Assembly (NCBI GenBank): GCA_025769875.1
Contig: JAGFNK010000345.1
Coordinates: 1 to 55,692 of the forward strand
Length of the DNA stretch: 55,692 nt
Reading direction: 5' to 3'
Source of the DNA: Russula earlei
Taxonomy: Eukaryota > Basidiomycota > Agaricomycetes > Russulales > Russulaceae
Positions 40,781 through 51,998 of the stretch are shown piece after piece (position 1 is the first letter of the stretch; the number at the start of each line of letters is the position of its first letter). The translations under genes were made by a program, and so were the position numbers. Below the pieces are notes generated by a model. The model saw only the letters and a program-made list of their open reading frames with translations. It was not told the origin of the DNA and searched no databases.

Positions 40781-43303
40781 CTCCCCCTCGCTTTGTGGAC
40801 AGGCCGAGTCCTGACGCAAAGTGTTTGACCTTCACAGAAGGAAGCGCCTTGGTGAGCGCATCGGCGAGCATGTCATCTGTTGGGCAATACACGAGTCGCA
40901 CAGAGCCTTGCTCGATGACCCATCGAATCCAGTGGTACCGGACGTCGATGTGTTTGGTCCGGGCATGGTACTGATGGTCGCGCGCGAGCGCGATAGCTGA
41001 CTGATTGTCGGAGAAAAGGGTGGTGGCGTTAGAGAGGGGGCCAAAGACTTCTGAGATAAGGCTGCGCAGCCATAGCACTTCCTTCATCCCGTGAGTGGCC
41101 GCAACGTATTCACTCTCTGTGGTCGAGAGCGAAATGATCTCCTGGCGCTTTGAGGACCAAGAGACAGCACCGCCGTCGATGAGGAACGCGTAGCCTGAGA
41201 TGGCGCGCCGATCCTCGGCCATGCTGCCATCCGCGTCCGCATATCCTTCGAGGACGCGCTTTGTTTCGCCGTAAGTGAGCCACAAGTCGCGTGTGCCAGA
41301 CAAGTAACGGTAAATTCGCTTGACTGCATGCCAGTGTGCTGGGCCTGGGTTTGTGGCGAACCGTGCTACGGTGGCCACTGCAAAGGCGATGTCCGGGCAC
41401 GTGGAAAGTGCAGGCCCAGTTGAGGGCGCCGACGGCCTCGCGGTATGGTACATCGCGCATGGCGGCAGACTCAGCCGCTGCTTGTTGGCGACTGCTCGCG
41501 CGTGAGGCGGGACTGTATGTCCATGGGTGTGGAGAGTGGTTTGAGCTCGTCTAAATGATAGCGACGAAGGATCGAGTCAATATATGCTCGCTGCGACATG
41601 TGGATGGTGCCGCCCACGCGGTCACGTTGGATCTCAATACCGAGCATCCAATGGAGCTCGCCCAGGTCAGTGACCTCGACGTGCTCGCTGCAGGCCATCC
41701 TTGAATTCAGTTACAAGTTGCTCGCTGCTCGCCGCGATTGTGCAATCGTCAACATGCACGGCGACGACCGTTATGTCGCGCCCGGCTTGTCTGGACTTGT
41801 AAAACACGGCTTGATCAACAGAGCACTGTTTGAAACCGAGTGAGGCAAAAATGGAGGAGAGTTTCTGGTACCAACGCCTCCCAGATTGTTTGAGCCCATA
41901 AAGTGTCTTCACGAGACGTAGGACGCACAGTGCCTGCCCCCGGGTCTCGGTAGCCCGGGGGGTGTTGCATGTATAGAATTTCTTGGTTGTTGAGCACGCC
42001 GTTAAGGTAGGCCCCTTTGATATCAACCTGGTGGAGTTCAAGATGGAGGTGATTTGCCATGGCTATGATGGCACGCGACGACACAAGACGGGCTACTGGT
42101 GCATAAGTATCATTGTAGTCAATACCTCCGATTTGGCTAAATCCTTGGGCAACAAGCTGCGCCTTGTAGCGCGCGATGTTGCCGGCTGCGTCCTTTTTGG
42201 CCTTGAAGACCCATTTGGAACCAATGATGTTGGTTCCTGGGGGTGGTTCTTTGAGTCGCCAAGTGCCTGCAGTCTTTAGTGTGGCAAGTTCCTCTTTGAT
42301 GGCCTGCTCCCAGAGGGGCCAATCAGGCCTCCGCTTTGCTTCGGTGAGCGAGCGAGGCTCCAACGCTTCTGCATCAGAAGTTGCAGTGGCGAAGGCATGT
42401 TCGAGGCCAGCGAAGTCTTCAAGGAGCATGGGCAGGCCATCGGCAACCGACCATGCTCCCCCTGCTTCCTCAGTGTCGAGAGAGCCTGGCAGGCGGATGC
42501 CGCGCGGTATGCGGGGGAGCCCCGCGGCGTGCGGAAGTAACGCCTTCGCCTGCCTGGAGGTCACGGACGGCGCGTGAGGGTTTGCAAGGCGGGTGGAGCG
42601 TCGAGGGCCATCTGTAAGGCTGGTTTCAACTTCTTCTTCTGATGCTGGATATTGAATTGGTGCAGGCAGGGGTTCAGGCGATTGAGGCGGAATGGGTGAC
42701 TCTGGTGTGGGGTCAGGGTTGGGGTCAGGTTCCTCTTCAGGATGTTCGGAATGGGTAGGCATTTTGGGGACTTCATGCAGGCCGGGGTCCTCAGCGTGCC
42801 GCTCACTTCCAGCGGTTGGGACCGCAATGCGCTGCTCCCCCTCGAGCGGTGCGCGGGACGAGAAATAGACGTCGCGCTCGACGCTTACAGTTCGAGTGGT
42901 GGGCCAATAGATTCTGTGGGCATGTGAATCAGTGTCTACCCCTGAGCCATTTGCCTTCGCGTGCTCTAGGGTTCAACTTAGAACCCTTGTTGTTTGTGTG
43001 TACCCATACACTGCAGCCCCACCGGTGAAGGCCGGACAAATCCGGCGGTTCCTTATGCAGCGCTTCATATGGTGTTTTGCCGTCTAGTGCGCGGGTGGCG
43101 GTGCGATTCTTGAGCCAGACAGCATGCCGCAGCGCTTCTCCCCATAGAGATTTTGGGAGCCCACTTTCGTGAGAGAGGGCACGCATGCGTTCTAGCAGAG
43201 TCCTGTTAAGGCGCTCTGCGATCCCGTTGTGCTGTGGCGTGTCGTGGGTGGTAAGCCGCCGCGCTGGTGCCAGCCGCGGCCAGGTGCTTGTCGAAGGCGC
43301 CAC
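40773..43303 (-). pseudogene. copia-2 integrase end, reverse transcriptase and RNase H, frameshifted
   Basis: Blocks in successive frames reading leftwards: 43303-42929 (integrase end, HNGIAERLNRTLLERM), 42762-41815 (linker and start of reverse transcriptase, KWVFKAKKDAAGNIARYKAQL, VDIKGAYLNGVLN), 42041-41667 (YGLKQSGRRWYQKL and the active site VHVDDCTI), 41698-41471 and 41453-40773 (RNase H, SWSSKRQEIISLSTTESEYVA, LFSDNQSAIALA). At least five shifts are needed to join them, several next to homopolymers. It cannot act autonomously as written. Confidence 0.88.
40781..40797 (-). other. polypurine tract of copia-2
   Basis: The minus strand reads AAAGCGAGGGGGAG directly before the 3' LTR. Confidence 0.75.
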
Positions 43304-45284
43304 TTAAGTACTCGCCTCCGCGGTCGGAGCGGAGCACTTTGATCGCACTGCAATGACCTTGTGACTTTGCCCATGCCTCAAAGGCTCTATACATTTCGAA
43401 GGCTTCAGATTTCTTGGTTAACAGGAAGGCGACTGTATAGTGAGTTGCGGAGTCAGTGAATGTAATGAAGTGTTTTCGACCCTGGCGTGTTGCAACGGAT
43501 GCAGGCCCCCAGAGATCGCTGTTGATCTCTTCCCCAAAATGCTGAGCGGGAGTGCTGCGACGCACTTTCAGTATGGGGAGGTGGGTAGCGCGGGCGAATA
43601 TACATGCTTCGCAGTCGCTCGGCTTGGATGTAGTGTCGATGGTAATGCCTCGAACTGCTCCTGTTTGAACTAGTTTGAGGGCACTTCCGATTGCGATGTG
43701 ACCAAGGCGTCTATGTAGCTCCATGACTGAAAGTTCAACAGAGTGAACGTATTCAGTGCTGCGCTCTACACGATATAGTCCGCGTGCACTGCGGGGTATG
43801 TGAGCTACTCGCCCACCTGTCGGAGCGACAATGTCCAAAAATCCATTATGCAGCTCCATGCAATAGCCCTCCTGATCTAGGGCTCCGAGCGAAACAAGCG
43901 TGTAGGCAACTTTCGGCGCATGGAGAACTCCTCGAAGTGTTAACGTGCGCCAGCCACCCACATCTGGTACCTGCACGGTTAGCGATCCAACACCGATCGC
44001 TTGAAAATGCTGCTGATTTGCGGTGATGAGAGTTACGGGTGGCGAAAGGGGGTGATAGCCAATGAAGTCCCCTCTATAGGGGCTAATATGCTTTGTGGCT
44101 CCGGAATCGTAGAGCTCGATGCGGGTCTCGCTGCTGTTGACAACAATGGACGTGGCCGTCTGCTGCACCCTTTCAGGCGAGTTCGAAAGCTCCCCCGCAG
44201 TTGTACTTTCAACACATGCGTCTCCCTGTAAGGAGCAAGTCAAGTCACTGGGTGAAATGTGAGCAGTGCCGTCTGCCTCCTCGGCCAGCCAAAACCCGTC
44301 TGCTTCGACCGCATCGTCGGCAACGGCGTTTGCTGACCCGACTGGTCGGGTTTCTGCTTTGGTGGGTGCTGGGGTGCTGCCAGACTTGGGTGCGGGCTGC
44401 ACTCCTGCATTCCCCTCCTTCTTCGGGGAGCGGCACTCGCACGCCCAGTGTCCTGGTTTCCCACAATTGTGGCACTTGCCTCGGCGATGCTTCTTCCTAG
44501 TGTCGTCAGACCCATGAGCAGCTAAGGCCTCGTCCGGCTGCTGGTCCCTTCTGCCCGAGCTTTGGCTATGTTGGCCGCGCCTGCGGCGGGTCTTAATTCG
44601 ATCCGCTTCTTCGCATATAGAGGTGATGAGGGAGTCCATGGAGACTTGGCTAGTAGTGTTGGTAAGTCGCGCCACTGTCATAAGTCCGGACGCGAATCGC
44701 GCTAGCTCCTCAGGGATGCTGCAAAGGACGGTGCGCTGGTATTCCGCGTCGGAAACACTGACTCCAGACGCATGGAGCTCCTCACACTTGAAGCGGAGAT
44801 CTTGTAGGAAGATGCGAACGTCCACGCCCTTAGCGCAATGGCTCTCCAAGAAGGCTTGGAGCCGGTTGCTCTGCGCGTATTCGCTTTTTAGCTTGTACTC
44901 CTGCGAGACTAAGTTCCAGCATGCCTCCGCGGTGTTGAGACATCCCACGCGTACTGCAACAGCATCGGGGAGACGTTGGCAGAGCAGGAACCATGCGATG
45001 CGGTCATTGCGGTCCCAGGCCTTCACAGCCAGGTCTTTGTCGGCGGTTGGACTCTGCGGGTTTGCTGGGGCAGGGCGCGTGGCGGTTCCATCAAAATACC
45101 CCATTCTGTCGGTTGCCTCCATAGCTTGTGTGAAGCGCATGGTGAACACAGCCCAGTTGGAGCCGTTCAGTTCGAGATGAGGGATAATGGCTGGGAGTTG
45201 ATCAAAAGTCCCAGGTGCAGGCACGGGCGACGGAGTTGTGGGTACAGCTGAGGATGTGGAAGCCATCTGAGGGCCAGGGCCCAT
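43206..45284 (-). pseudogene. copia-2 gag, protease and integrase start
   Basis: An open frame of 692 codons starting four bases inside the 5' LTR boundary. It carries a gag capsid region (WAVFTMRFTQAME, YKLKSEYAQSNRLQAF), the zinc knuckle CHNCGKPGHWACEC, the protease ELYDSGATKHIS, the integrase zinc domain (HRRLGHIAIGSAL, CEACIFARATHLP) and most of the integrase core (INSDLWGPASV, LRSDRGGEYLSG). The frame is lost just before the QHNG catalytic glutamate, which lies in the next frame at 43303. The gag part alone could still be made. Confidence 0.88.
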
Positions 45285-45288
45285 AACC
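45275..45288 (-). other. copia-2 primer-binding site for a half initiator-Met tRNA
   Basis: The minus strand reads GGTTATGGGCCCTG directly inside the 5' LTR, identical to the copia-1 site and complementary to the anticodon-stem region of initiator methionine tRNA. Confidence 0.8.
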
Positions 45289-45829
45289 TGTAGAAACTAT
45301 GGGGTTTAACGAGAGTGGGAGAAACGACAGTTTTTGTGAGTGAGTGCCGCGTCCGAAGGGAGGCCTACACGTTTGCACTCGCGAGGGTCGCTGAATAAGT
45401 AATGACTGTGCTCAGTGACTCGCGCGCGTAAGCGATCACTGAAGATATATTACCTGAATAAGCAATGACTGTGCTATCCAGGTATGAGCTCTTATGGAAC
45501 GTAAGAAAAGGGTAGCTAAGAGAACGTACCTCAGTGACTCGCGCGCGTAAGCGATCACTGAGGGAAGGTAAGTATTTTGTCTACTCATATAAGTAGGAAA
45601 CAGGTGCGGATTCTGTAAGTCCGCGGACGAAGGGTATGCAAGAAACGGGACAATGATCGAGCCAATAGACATCCAGACTAGTTAATTAGTCTAGGTACTA
45701 ATTGTTGTAAATAGCTAGATCCACTTAGGGTGGCCTAATGGCACGGGTATATGTATCGACTGAGGGGACAACTCACTCGTTCTCGTGCGCTCGCGATCGA
45801 GTTCACTCGTGCTCAGGAATTTTACAACA
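45289..45829 (-). repeat. 5' LTR of copia-2
   Basis: 541 bp, four visible differences from 40240-40780, followed by TCAAC. Confidence 0.95.
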
Positions 45830-46575
45830 TCAACATCTCAAATGTCACTTGATATTTTGAGCTAGCAAGCAGGTCTATGACAAGCACCCAAACCTCCCAC
45901 CAGAGCACATCTGGAACATGGACAAGAAGGGTTTGCACCTTGGTGGAGGCCACAAACAGTACAAAAAATATTTTCACCTATGCACCCTCAAGAAAAGCAA
46001 ATTTTATCGCATGCATTCCAATTCCCTCAAACTTGTCACCATCATCAAGTGTATTTTGTCCTCAGGGTTGTCTGTTGCCCCAGTGTTTGTCCTTTCAAAC
46101 AGGCCTCTCCTGGTCCACTGCAAATCTGATCTGGATGCCCCAATTGGGGGGATTGCCACATCCCAAAACAGGTGGATGAACAATGAAAACAGTTTGTCAT
46201 GGTTCTGCCATGCCTTCATTCCCTTTGCTTTGGACCACAAGGTCACTGATGACCCTGTTGTCCTTTTTGTTGATGGTCACAACTCTCACGAGACTGATGG
46301 ATTCCAGGTGCTTGCATACCAACACAACATCATCGTCATCACCTTCCCCTCCAAGTGCACACACAAGCTCCAACTGCTCAACATCAAAGTTTTTTGCCAC
46401 ACACAGCGGAACTGGTCCATTCATTGTGACCACTGCATCTGTGAAAACATTCCCATCACATATTACAATGTCATTGTCAAGTACATGAAGGTGTGCACTC
46501 AGACAATGACCCACAAGCTCCTCATGTCTGTGTTCTCCTCCACTGGCATCCACCCCTTCAACCCCTCCATCTTCA
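45830..46575 (+). pseudogene. 3' part of a pogo-like DDE transposase gene
   Basis: It continues the gene interrupted by copia-2. Blocks are LPPEHIWNMDKKGLHLGG (first catalytic Asp), SSGLSVAPVFVLSN, LFVDGHNSHET (second Asp in DGHxSH), FPSKCTHKLQLLNIKVF and FSSTGIHPFNPSIF. In active relatives the fourth block is LQPLDVxxF. Here the third catalytic position reads N in LLNIKVF, so the catalytic triad seems lost. The frame then passes without a stop into gypsy integrase sequence. Confidence 0.82.
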
Positions 46576-46890
46576 ATACCAAGTTCCCATCTGTCCTCAA
46601 ACACCTGCAACAACTGAATCAACTCAGAGATGAAGTTGTGGCTTCTCTCTGGCATGCCACAGCATTGTTGGGACAACCTAGTTCCCATTTCCCTAAGTAC
46701 CAATTCAAGGCAGGAGACCTAGTCTGGCTAGAAGCCACTAACCTGAAGACAACACACCCAAAAGCTAAGATAGCCCCTTGATGGTACAGACTTTTCAAGG
46801 TTGGCACCTCATACCCAGTCAATGTACGCCTAGAACTACCAAAGACATGGAGGATACACCCTGTCTTCCACATCTCCCTGATGAAACCAT
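46576..46890 (+). pseudogene. fragment of a gypsy integrase C-terminus fused to the transposase frame
   Basis: LNQLRDEVVASLWHATAL, FKAGDLVWLEATNLKTTHP and, after an in-frame stop at 46780, YPVNVRLELPKTWRIHPVFH match the integrase tail of gypsy-3 (LNQLREEVAASL, EGDQVWLEATNLRTTHP) but lie on the opposite strand to it. It is the remnant of another, older chromovirus, cut at 46890 by the LTR of gypsy-3. Confidence 0.82.
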
Positions 46891-47718
46891 TGTCAAGACA
46901 CGTACTGCTGATCACTAAGGACTCAGGAGCAGGTGGGCAGGGGTCGGAACAGATGGTACGCGGCGTAAACAGCGTTGAACAGGAGGACGAGCAAAACGAC
47001 TAGAAGATACCAGATGGGGACTGGTACGTGTTGCAGGAGGCAGAGGCGAAGAGTAGAGGCCAGTGCAGTGAGGGACTTTAAACAAGGCGGTCGTTGAAGA
47101 GTACCTTGAAGATGAGGGAAGGCTTTAGACTGAGCAGTCGCAGGGGAGTACCCAGGAAGTAGAGAGTATCACAAATGGACAGTCTGACGACTGCCATGCT
47201 TCATTGGGGCTTATATACAGTGTACAGGGTCAATTACAAAGCACTGGGACTATTCTAGACTCTTTGGTACCATCCAATAGGACTACAGAGGCATAAACTT
47301 GCTTATACCAAGTTTCAGGCTTACTGAGCGCATTACTGATCATTGTGGAGCGATGACATCATTATGATGTCACTGTGAGGCGCTTAGTGAGCCTATGAGG
47401 TCACTGTGGAGTCGCTCAGTCAGCCATGATGTCATTGGAGCCTTGATGACGTCAGATGATTTATGCAACAGTTTCTAAGAGTTTGTGCCGCTGTTTCGGG
47501 TCCATGGTGGCTGGGTGGCCATGTGGCTGCCACGCGATGATTACCCGATTAGGAAATCGGTGCCTGGTCGTGTTAGAGTGCTTTTGCAATAGCAATATCT
47601 TGTACCACAGGAGGGATAGCCCAGAAAATGGAAGGGAGTCGGCAATGCAAAGTGAGGGAGGTCTTTCTTGAGTAAAATAGGACAATCCTTGGCCAGGACT
47701 TGGCCTTGGTTCGTAACA
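46891..47718 (-). repeat. 3' LTR of gypsy-3
   Basis: 828 bp with TG...CA ends (TGTCAAGACACG...TCGTAACA on the plus strand). A TATATAAG box lies at about 47212 on the minus strand. Left flank ACCAT and right flank TTCAT differ, as expected when only one end of an element is examined. Confidence 0.9.
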
Positions 47719-47735
47719 TTCATCCCCTCTTTATA
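47719..47735 (-). other. polypurine tract of gypsy-3
   Basis: The minus strand reads ATAAAGAGGGGATGAA directly before the 3' LTR. Confidence 0.75.
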
Positions 47736-47965
47736 GACTTGTTGCTCCTGCAACAGTAGGAACTTGTTTCTTTGGAAGGTGGAGTAGTTTGCATATGAAG
47801 AGTCGAAGTCTGTTGGTTCGTGAGGAGTTCTCCCTTGTCCTATGGATTGCTTTGGGGATAGCCGTGGTCGATTGAGTGCATGTGATCGCAGGAGTTCTCT
47901 GAAAAGTTTGTTGGTAACAAGGATAAAGGTAATCATCGACAGAGGTCATGATGAGAGTTGTTGGT

Positions 47966-49960
47966 TTAGGGGTTACTCCTGGTGGGAATTGTCTTAAGCG
48001 CCTTCGGATATTTCCGATGGAAGTCTTTAACAAGTAATTGCGCTTTTGATAGGTTAGATGCTGGTTCCCAAGTATTTTCTGCGACTGTATACCCTTTCCA
48101 TTTAACTAGGTATTGGATTCCTTTGCGGTTTGGGGAGAGCCGAGAGTTTAGGATCTGCTCTACTTCATATTGTTCTTCACCTTCGACTAATATTGGTGGC
48201 GGGTTTGAAAAGTTAGGACCATGGGCAATGGTTTCTTTGTAAGGTTTAATCAGGGAGTGGTGAAAAACTGGGTGTATCTTCCAAGACTTTGGTAGTTCGA
48301 GGCGAATGTTTACTGGATAGGCAGTGGTGACTTTGAATGGCCCATAGCGTCGAGGGGCTAGTTTTGCTTTTGGGTGAGTCGTTCGTAGATTCGTGGCTTC
48401 CAGCCATACTTGATCCCCTTCTTTAAAACGAAATGTGGAGGTTTGAGGTCCTGATTGCTTCATGATTTCTGTTGCTCGGTTCAGGGAGGCAGCTACTTCT
48501 TCTCTGAGTTGGTTTAGTCTTGATAGTCTTTCTTGGATTGAAGGGAACTTTGATGTAAAGGCAAGGGGCGGAGCAAATGTTGGGTTAAAGCCATACCAGA
48601 CTTCAAATGGGGGTTTGTTCGTAGCACTGTGTTGTCTGGCATTATGTGCGAATTCCATAAAGGGAATTAGTTCTGCCCAATTGTCTGCTTGATGGTTGCA
48701 AAATATTCGTAGGTATTGTTCTAGTTCTTGGTTAACTCGTTCTGTTTCTCCGTCTGTCTGTGGGTGATATGCTGTGCTTAGTGATACTTTGACATTTAAC
48801 TTTTTCCATAGTTCTTGAGTGACTTTTGCTGCGAATTGAGGGCCTCTGTCCGATATTATTTGTGTTGGGAGCCCTATTCTTCTCCAGACATTGTTCATGA
48901 TTAGTGTCGCTGTTTCGTCTGCTGTGATTGTCTTGTGGCAAGGGGTAATGATTATTGCTTTACTGAATCGATCTACCACGACTAGGAGGCTGTCGAAGCC
49001 TTGTGAAATCGGTAGGTCCGTGATAAAGTCCATAGTAATGCTTTTCCATACTTCTCCAGCTGGTGTAATCGGTACAAGGGGTGTTTCTGTCTTTGGACGG
49101 TTCTTTGTACTTTGGCAAATTGCGCAACCGTCTACATAACTTTTGACATAAGTTAGCATTCCTGGCCACCAATAGTTTCGGCTGATCAGTTCATAAGTTT
49201 TCCATTGGCCAGGATGCCCAGTGGCAAGGGAGTCGTGGTGTAGTTTTAGAATTTTCTTTCTTAGGGTGTCGTTGTTTGGGATATAGACTTTTCCTTTGAA
49301 TAGTATTAGTCCATCTTCAAGGTTCCAGTCCTGTAAGCCTTTGGATAGTCGCCTTGGTCCATTCTTTATAATGATTGCTAACGCGTTAGATACTTCTGGG
49401 TCATAGTCTTTGCTAGATCGTAGTTGTTGTCGAAGTTCCTGGTCGCCGATTGGTTCTGTAGCAGAGGTGCGTGTTGCTCTAATTTTAAAAAATTTGTCAT
49501 CTAGGAGCACCTTTCCATCATTTTCGTTTTGTATCCCCTCTTTAAAGTCTGGCCGCCTGGACAGACCGTCTGCTTTGTTCATAGTTCCTGGGTGGTGGGT
49601 GATGGTGAAGTCGAAATTGCTGAGGAGGAGTGCCCATCGGGCTTGTCGTCTCGTGAGTTTCTGTTTTGTCATGAAGTATGTCAAGTTATTGTGGTCTGTC
49701 CATAGATCAATGGGGTGTGTAGCGCCTTCAAGGTAGTGTCGGAAGTGCCAGAGGGATAAGACGATAGCAAGGAGTTCTTTATCATAGATCATGTAATTTC
49801 GTTGTGCGGGGTCCAAGGATTTCGAGAAATAGGCTACTGGGTGATATCTGTTAAATTCATCGGGTTGTTCCAAGATTGCACCGACTGCAAAGTCACTTGC
49901 ATCGCAGATGAGTCGAAAGGGTTTCGTGTGGTTAGGTAACATGAGGATTGGGGCCGTTGT
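47966..49960 (-). pseudogene. gypsy-3 RNase H, integrase and chromodomain
   Basis: A long open frame (658 codons from 49942). RNase H: ICDASDFAVGAILEQ, YDKELLAIV, HHPGTMNKADGLSRR. Integrase zinc domain HHDSLATGHPGQWKT and CAICQSTKNRP. Core D,D,E in TMDFITDLP, ISDRGPQF and QTDGETERVNQELEQ. GPY/F module (GDQVWLEATNLRT, RYGPFKV). Chromodomain QYLVKWKGYTVAENTWEP near the end. All catalytic residues seem intact. It is out of frame with the reverse transcriptase because of a single extra A at about 50010. Confidence 0.92.
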
Positions 49961-49994
49961 GAATGCTTGGATTAGCTTCTGAAATGCTTGTTCT

Positions 49995-51998
49995 TCATCG
50001 TCTTCCCACTTTGAAGGGGTTTTCTTTCTTTGTTAAGTTAAACAAGGGCCGTGCTATTCGAGAGTATTGGTGGATAAATCGTCGATAGAAGTTGCAGAAT
50101 CCTAGAAATGCTTGTACTTCCGTAACATTGGTCGGAGTAGGCCACTTTGTAATGCCTATTAACTTGTCTTGGTCCATGGATATTCGTCCTTGGGAGATAT
50201 TGATGCCTAGGTAACTAATAGAGGTTTGTCGGAAAGCACATTTCTCTGGTTTCAAGTATAAGTCGTGGTCTTGGAGTGTTTTTAGGACCTTATGTGTCCA
50301 GTCGTCTAGTTCGTTCAAGGTTTGCGCCATGATTAGTATATCATCTAGATAAACAACCACTCGTTCAGTGGCGATGTATTTTGCTAGGATGGTGTTCATA
50401 AAGCGTTGGAAAGTGGCTGGGGCGTTGCAGAGACCAAATGTCATTATCAATGGTTCGAAGAGTCCTAATGGTGTCTTGAATGCTGCGAGGTGTTCATCGC
50501 CCTCTCTGAGGCGAATATTGTTGTATCCCCATCGTACGTCAAACTTGGTAAAGTATTGGGCTCCTTGGAGTTTGTCAATTAATTCAGGAATCAAGGGTAG
50601 TGGATACGCGTCTTTGACAGTTGCTGTATTCAGGGCTCTGTAGTCTTGCACTGGTCGTAGATTTCCTCCTTTCTTTTCTACAAAGAAGAATGGGCTGGCA
50701 ATAGCTGCTTTTGATGGTCGGATTGTGCCTCTCTTCAAATGTTCGTCTAAGTATTCTTTTAGGGCTTGTAGTTCCTTGGGAGTAAGTCGATAAATGCCAG
50801 AATCACGTCGGGCGATCCCTGGTTTTAGATTGATTGCATGGTCCCATGGTTGGTGAGCAGGAAGGCGTTGAGAAGCTTGTTCATCGAAAACCTTTCGCCA
50901 TTTCAAGAATTGGGCGGGGATAAGTTCGTCTAATGTCTTAGGGGGTGTTTCCGCATTGGCTAACTTGGTAGCTGTGGTTGATTTGGCTCTTATGTTGATT
51001 GTTATTGGGCTAAACGCATCGTGGATTTGTTCGTCAACACATGGGTTCAATGGTCCTTCAGTATCTGGGAAGATTAGTGCAGCAATGTCCGTAAACTCGG
51101 GTTCTTCTTCTTCAGGGAAAGTAAGTGCTTGTATTTGGTAATTCCGCGTTCCAGATGCAGATGCAATGGTTATGCTTGGGTGTGTGGTAAGGCAAGTTCG
51201 GGGGCAGTTCCTCAGTGTGATTGTATCATTTGCCCAATCAATATCTGGGTTGTGGTGTCGTAGCCAATCGGTTCCTAAGATAATGTCGTGATCTCCAATG
51301 TTAGTGACAAGGAATTCTGCTTGTTCATCATGAGTGGCGCCTGTGTGCGCTTGAATGCGAAGTCTTTGGATGGTGCTAAAGCGTATTAGTCCATTGGCGT
51401 TTTGTGTTCCGTCTACATTTTGTGCTGGCAAGGGTTTGATCATAGTTCGAAGGTGCAGGTGGTGTCTTTGTGCAAATCGTTCATGGATTATCATTCCTTC
51501 TGCTCCACTGTCGAGCAGGGCTCTTGCACCGATTTCTTTGCCGCTTGTCTTCCCTACTAAGGTAACTTTCAAGGCAATGGAAGGGGAGCGAATATTCTTG
51601 GTAAAAACTTTGGGGTAATTGATTTCTCTTTGTATCGTACTGATTTGGACCGCATCCCTCCTCGGTGCAGAAGGGGGTCCAATTAAAAATCCATAGGAGC
51701 AGATCTTGGGCGGAGGATCGAGTCTGCAAGTGTCTCTCTCCAAGTCGTTAGTGAAGCAACAGGAACAGGGTTCTTCTTGCGCAGGTTCAATGTTTTCATC
51801 TTGGATGGTTGTAGCTCTGACTGTTTGGGGGCGAGAACCTTGTCGTTGGCGTCCTTGAGCTGCTTTCTTTGCTCTACATTGATTTGCCATATGATTCTTC
51901 TTTCCACAATAATAACAGAGATTGTTCTTGCAGTCGAAATTCTTTCTCTGCATCTGTGAGGGGTTTCCTTTCACTTCTGGATTCCCAGGGTCGTTCAT
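49995..51998 (-). pseudogene. gypsy-3 nucleocapsid, protease and reverse transcriptase
   Basis: A 667-codon frame. Zinc knuckle CYYCGKKNHMANQC near residue 29, aspartic protease ALLDSGAEGMIIHERF, and reverse transcriptase with DYRALNTATVKDAYPLPLI, FTKFDVRWGYNNIRL and the catalytic YLDD (VVVYLDDILIM). It stops shortly after FLGFCNFYRRFIHQYSRIA, where TTCAAAGTGG in place of TTCAAGTGG (coding strand) shifts the frame. One base separates it from a continuous pol. Confidence 0.92.

Larger units (their letters stand above)
40240..45829 (-). mobile_element. Ty1/copia retrotransposon with broken pol (copia-2)
   Basis: A 5590-bp element with 541-bp LTRs and the target duplication TCAAC. The LTRs differ at only four positions that I can find (three of them CG to TG or CA), under 1%, so the insertion is fairly young. 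Even so the coding region carries about five frame breaks. It is inserted in the transposase gene at 39990-46575. Confidence 0.95.
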
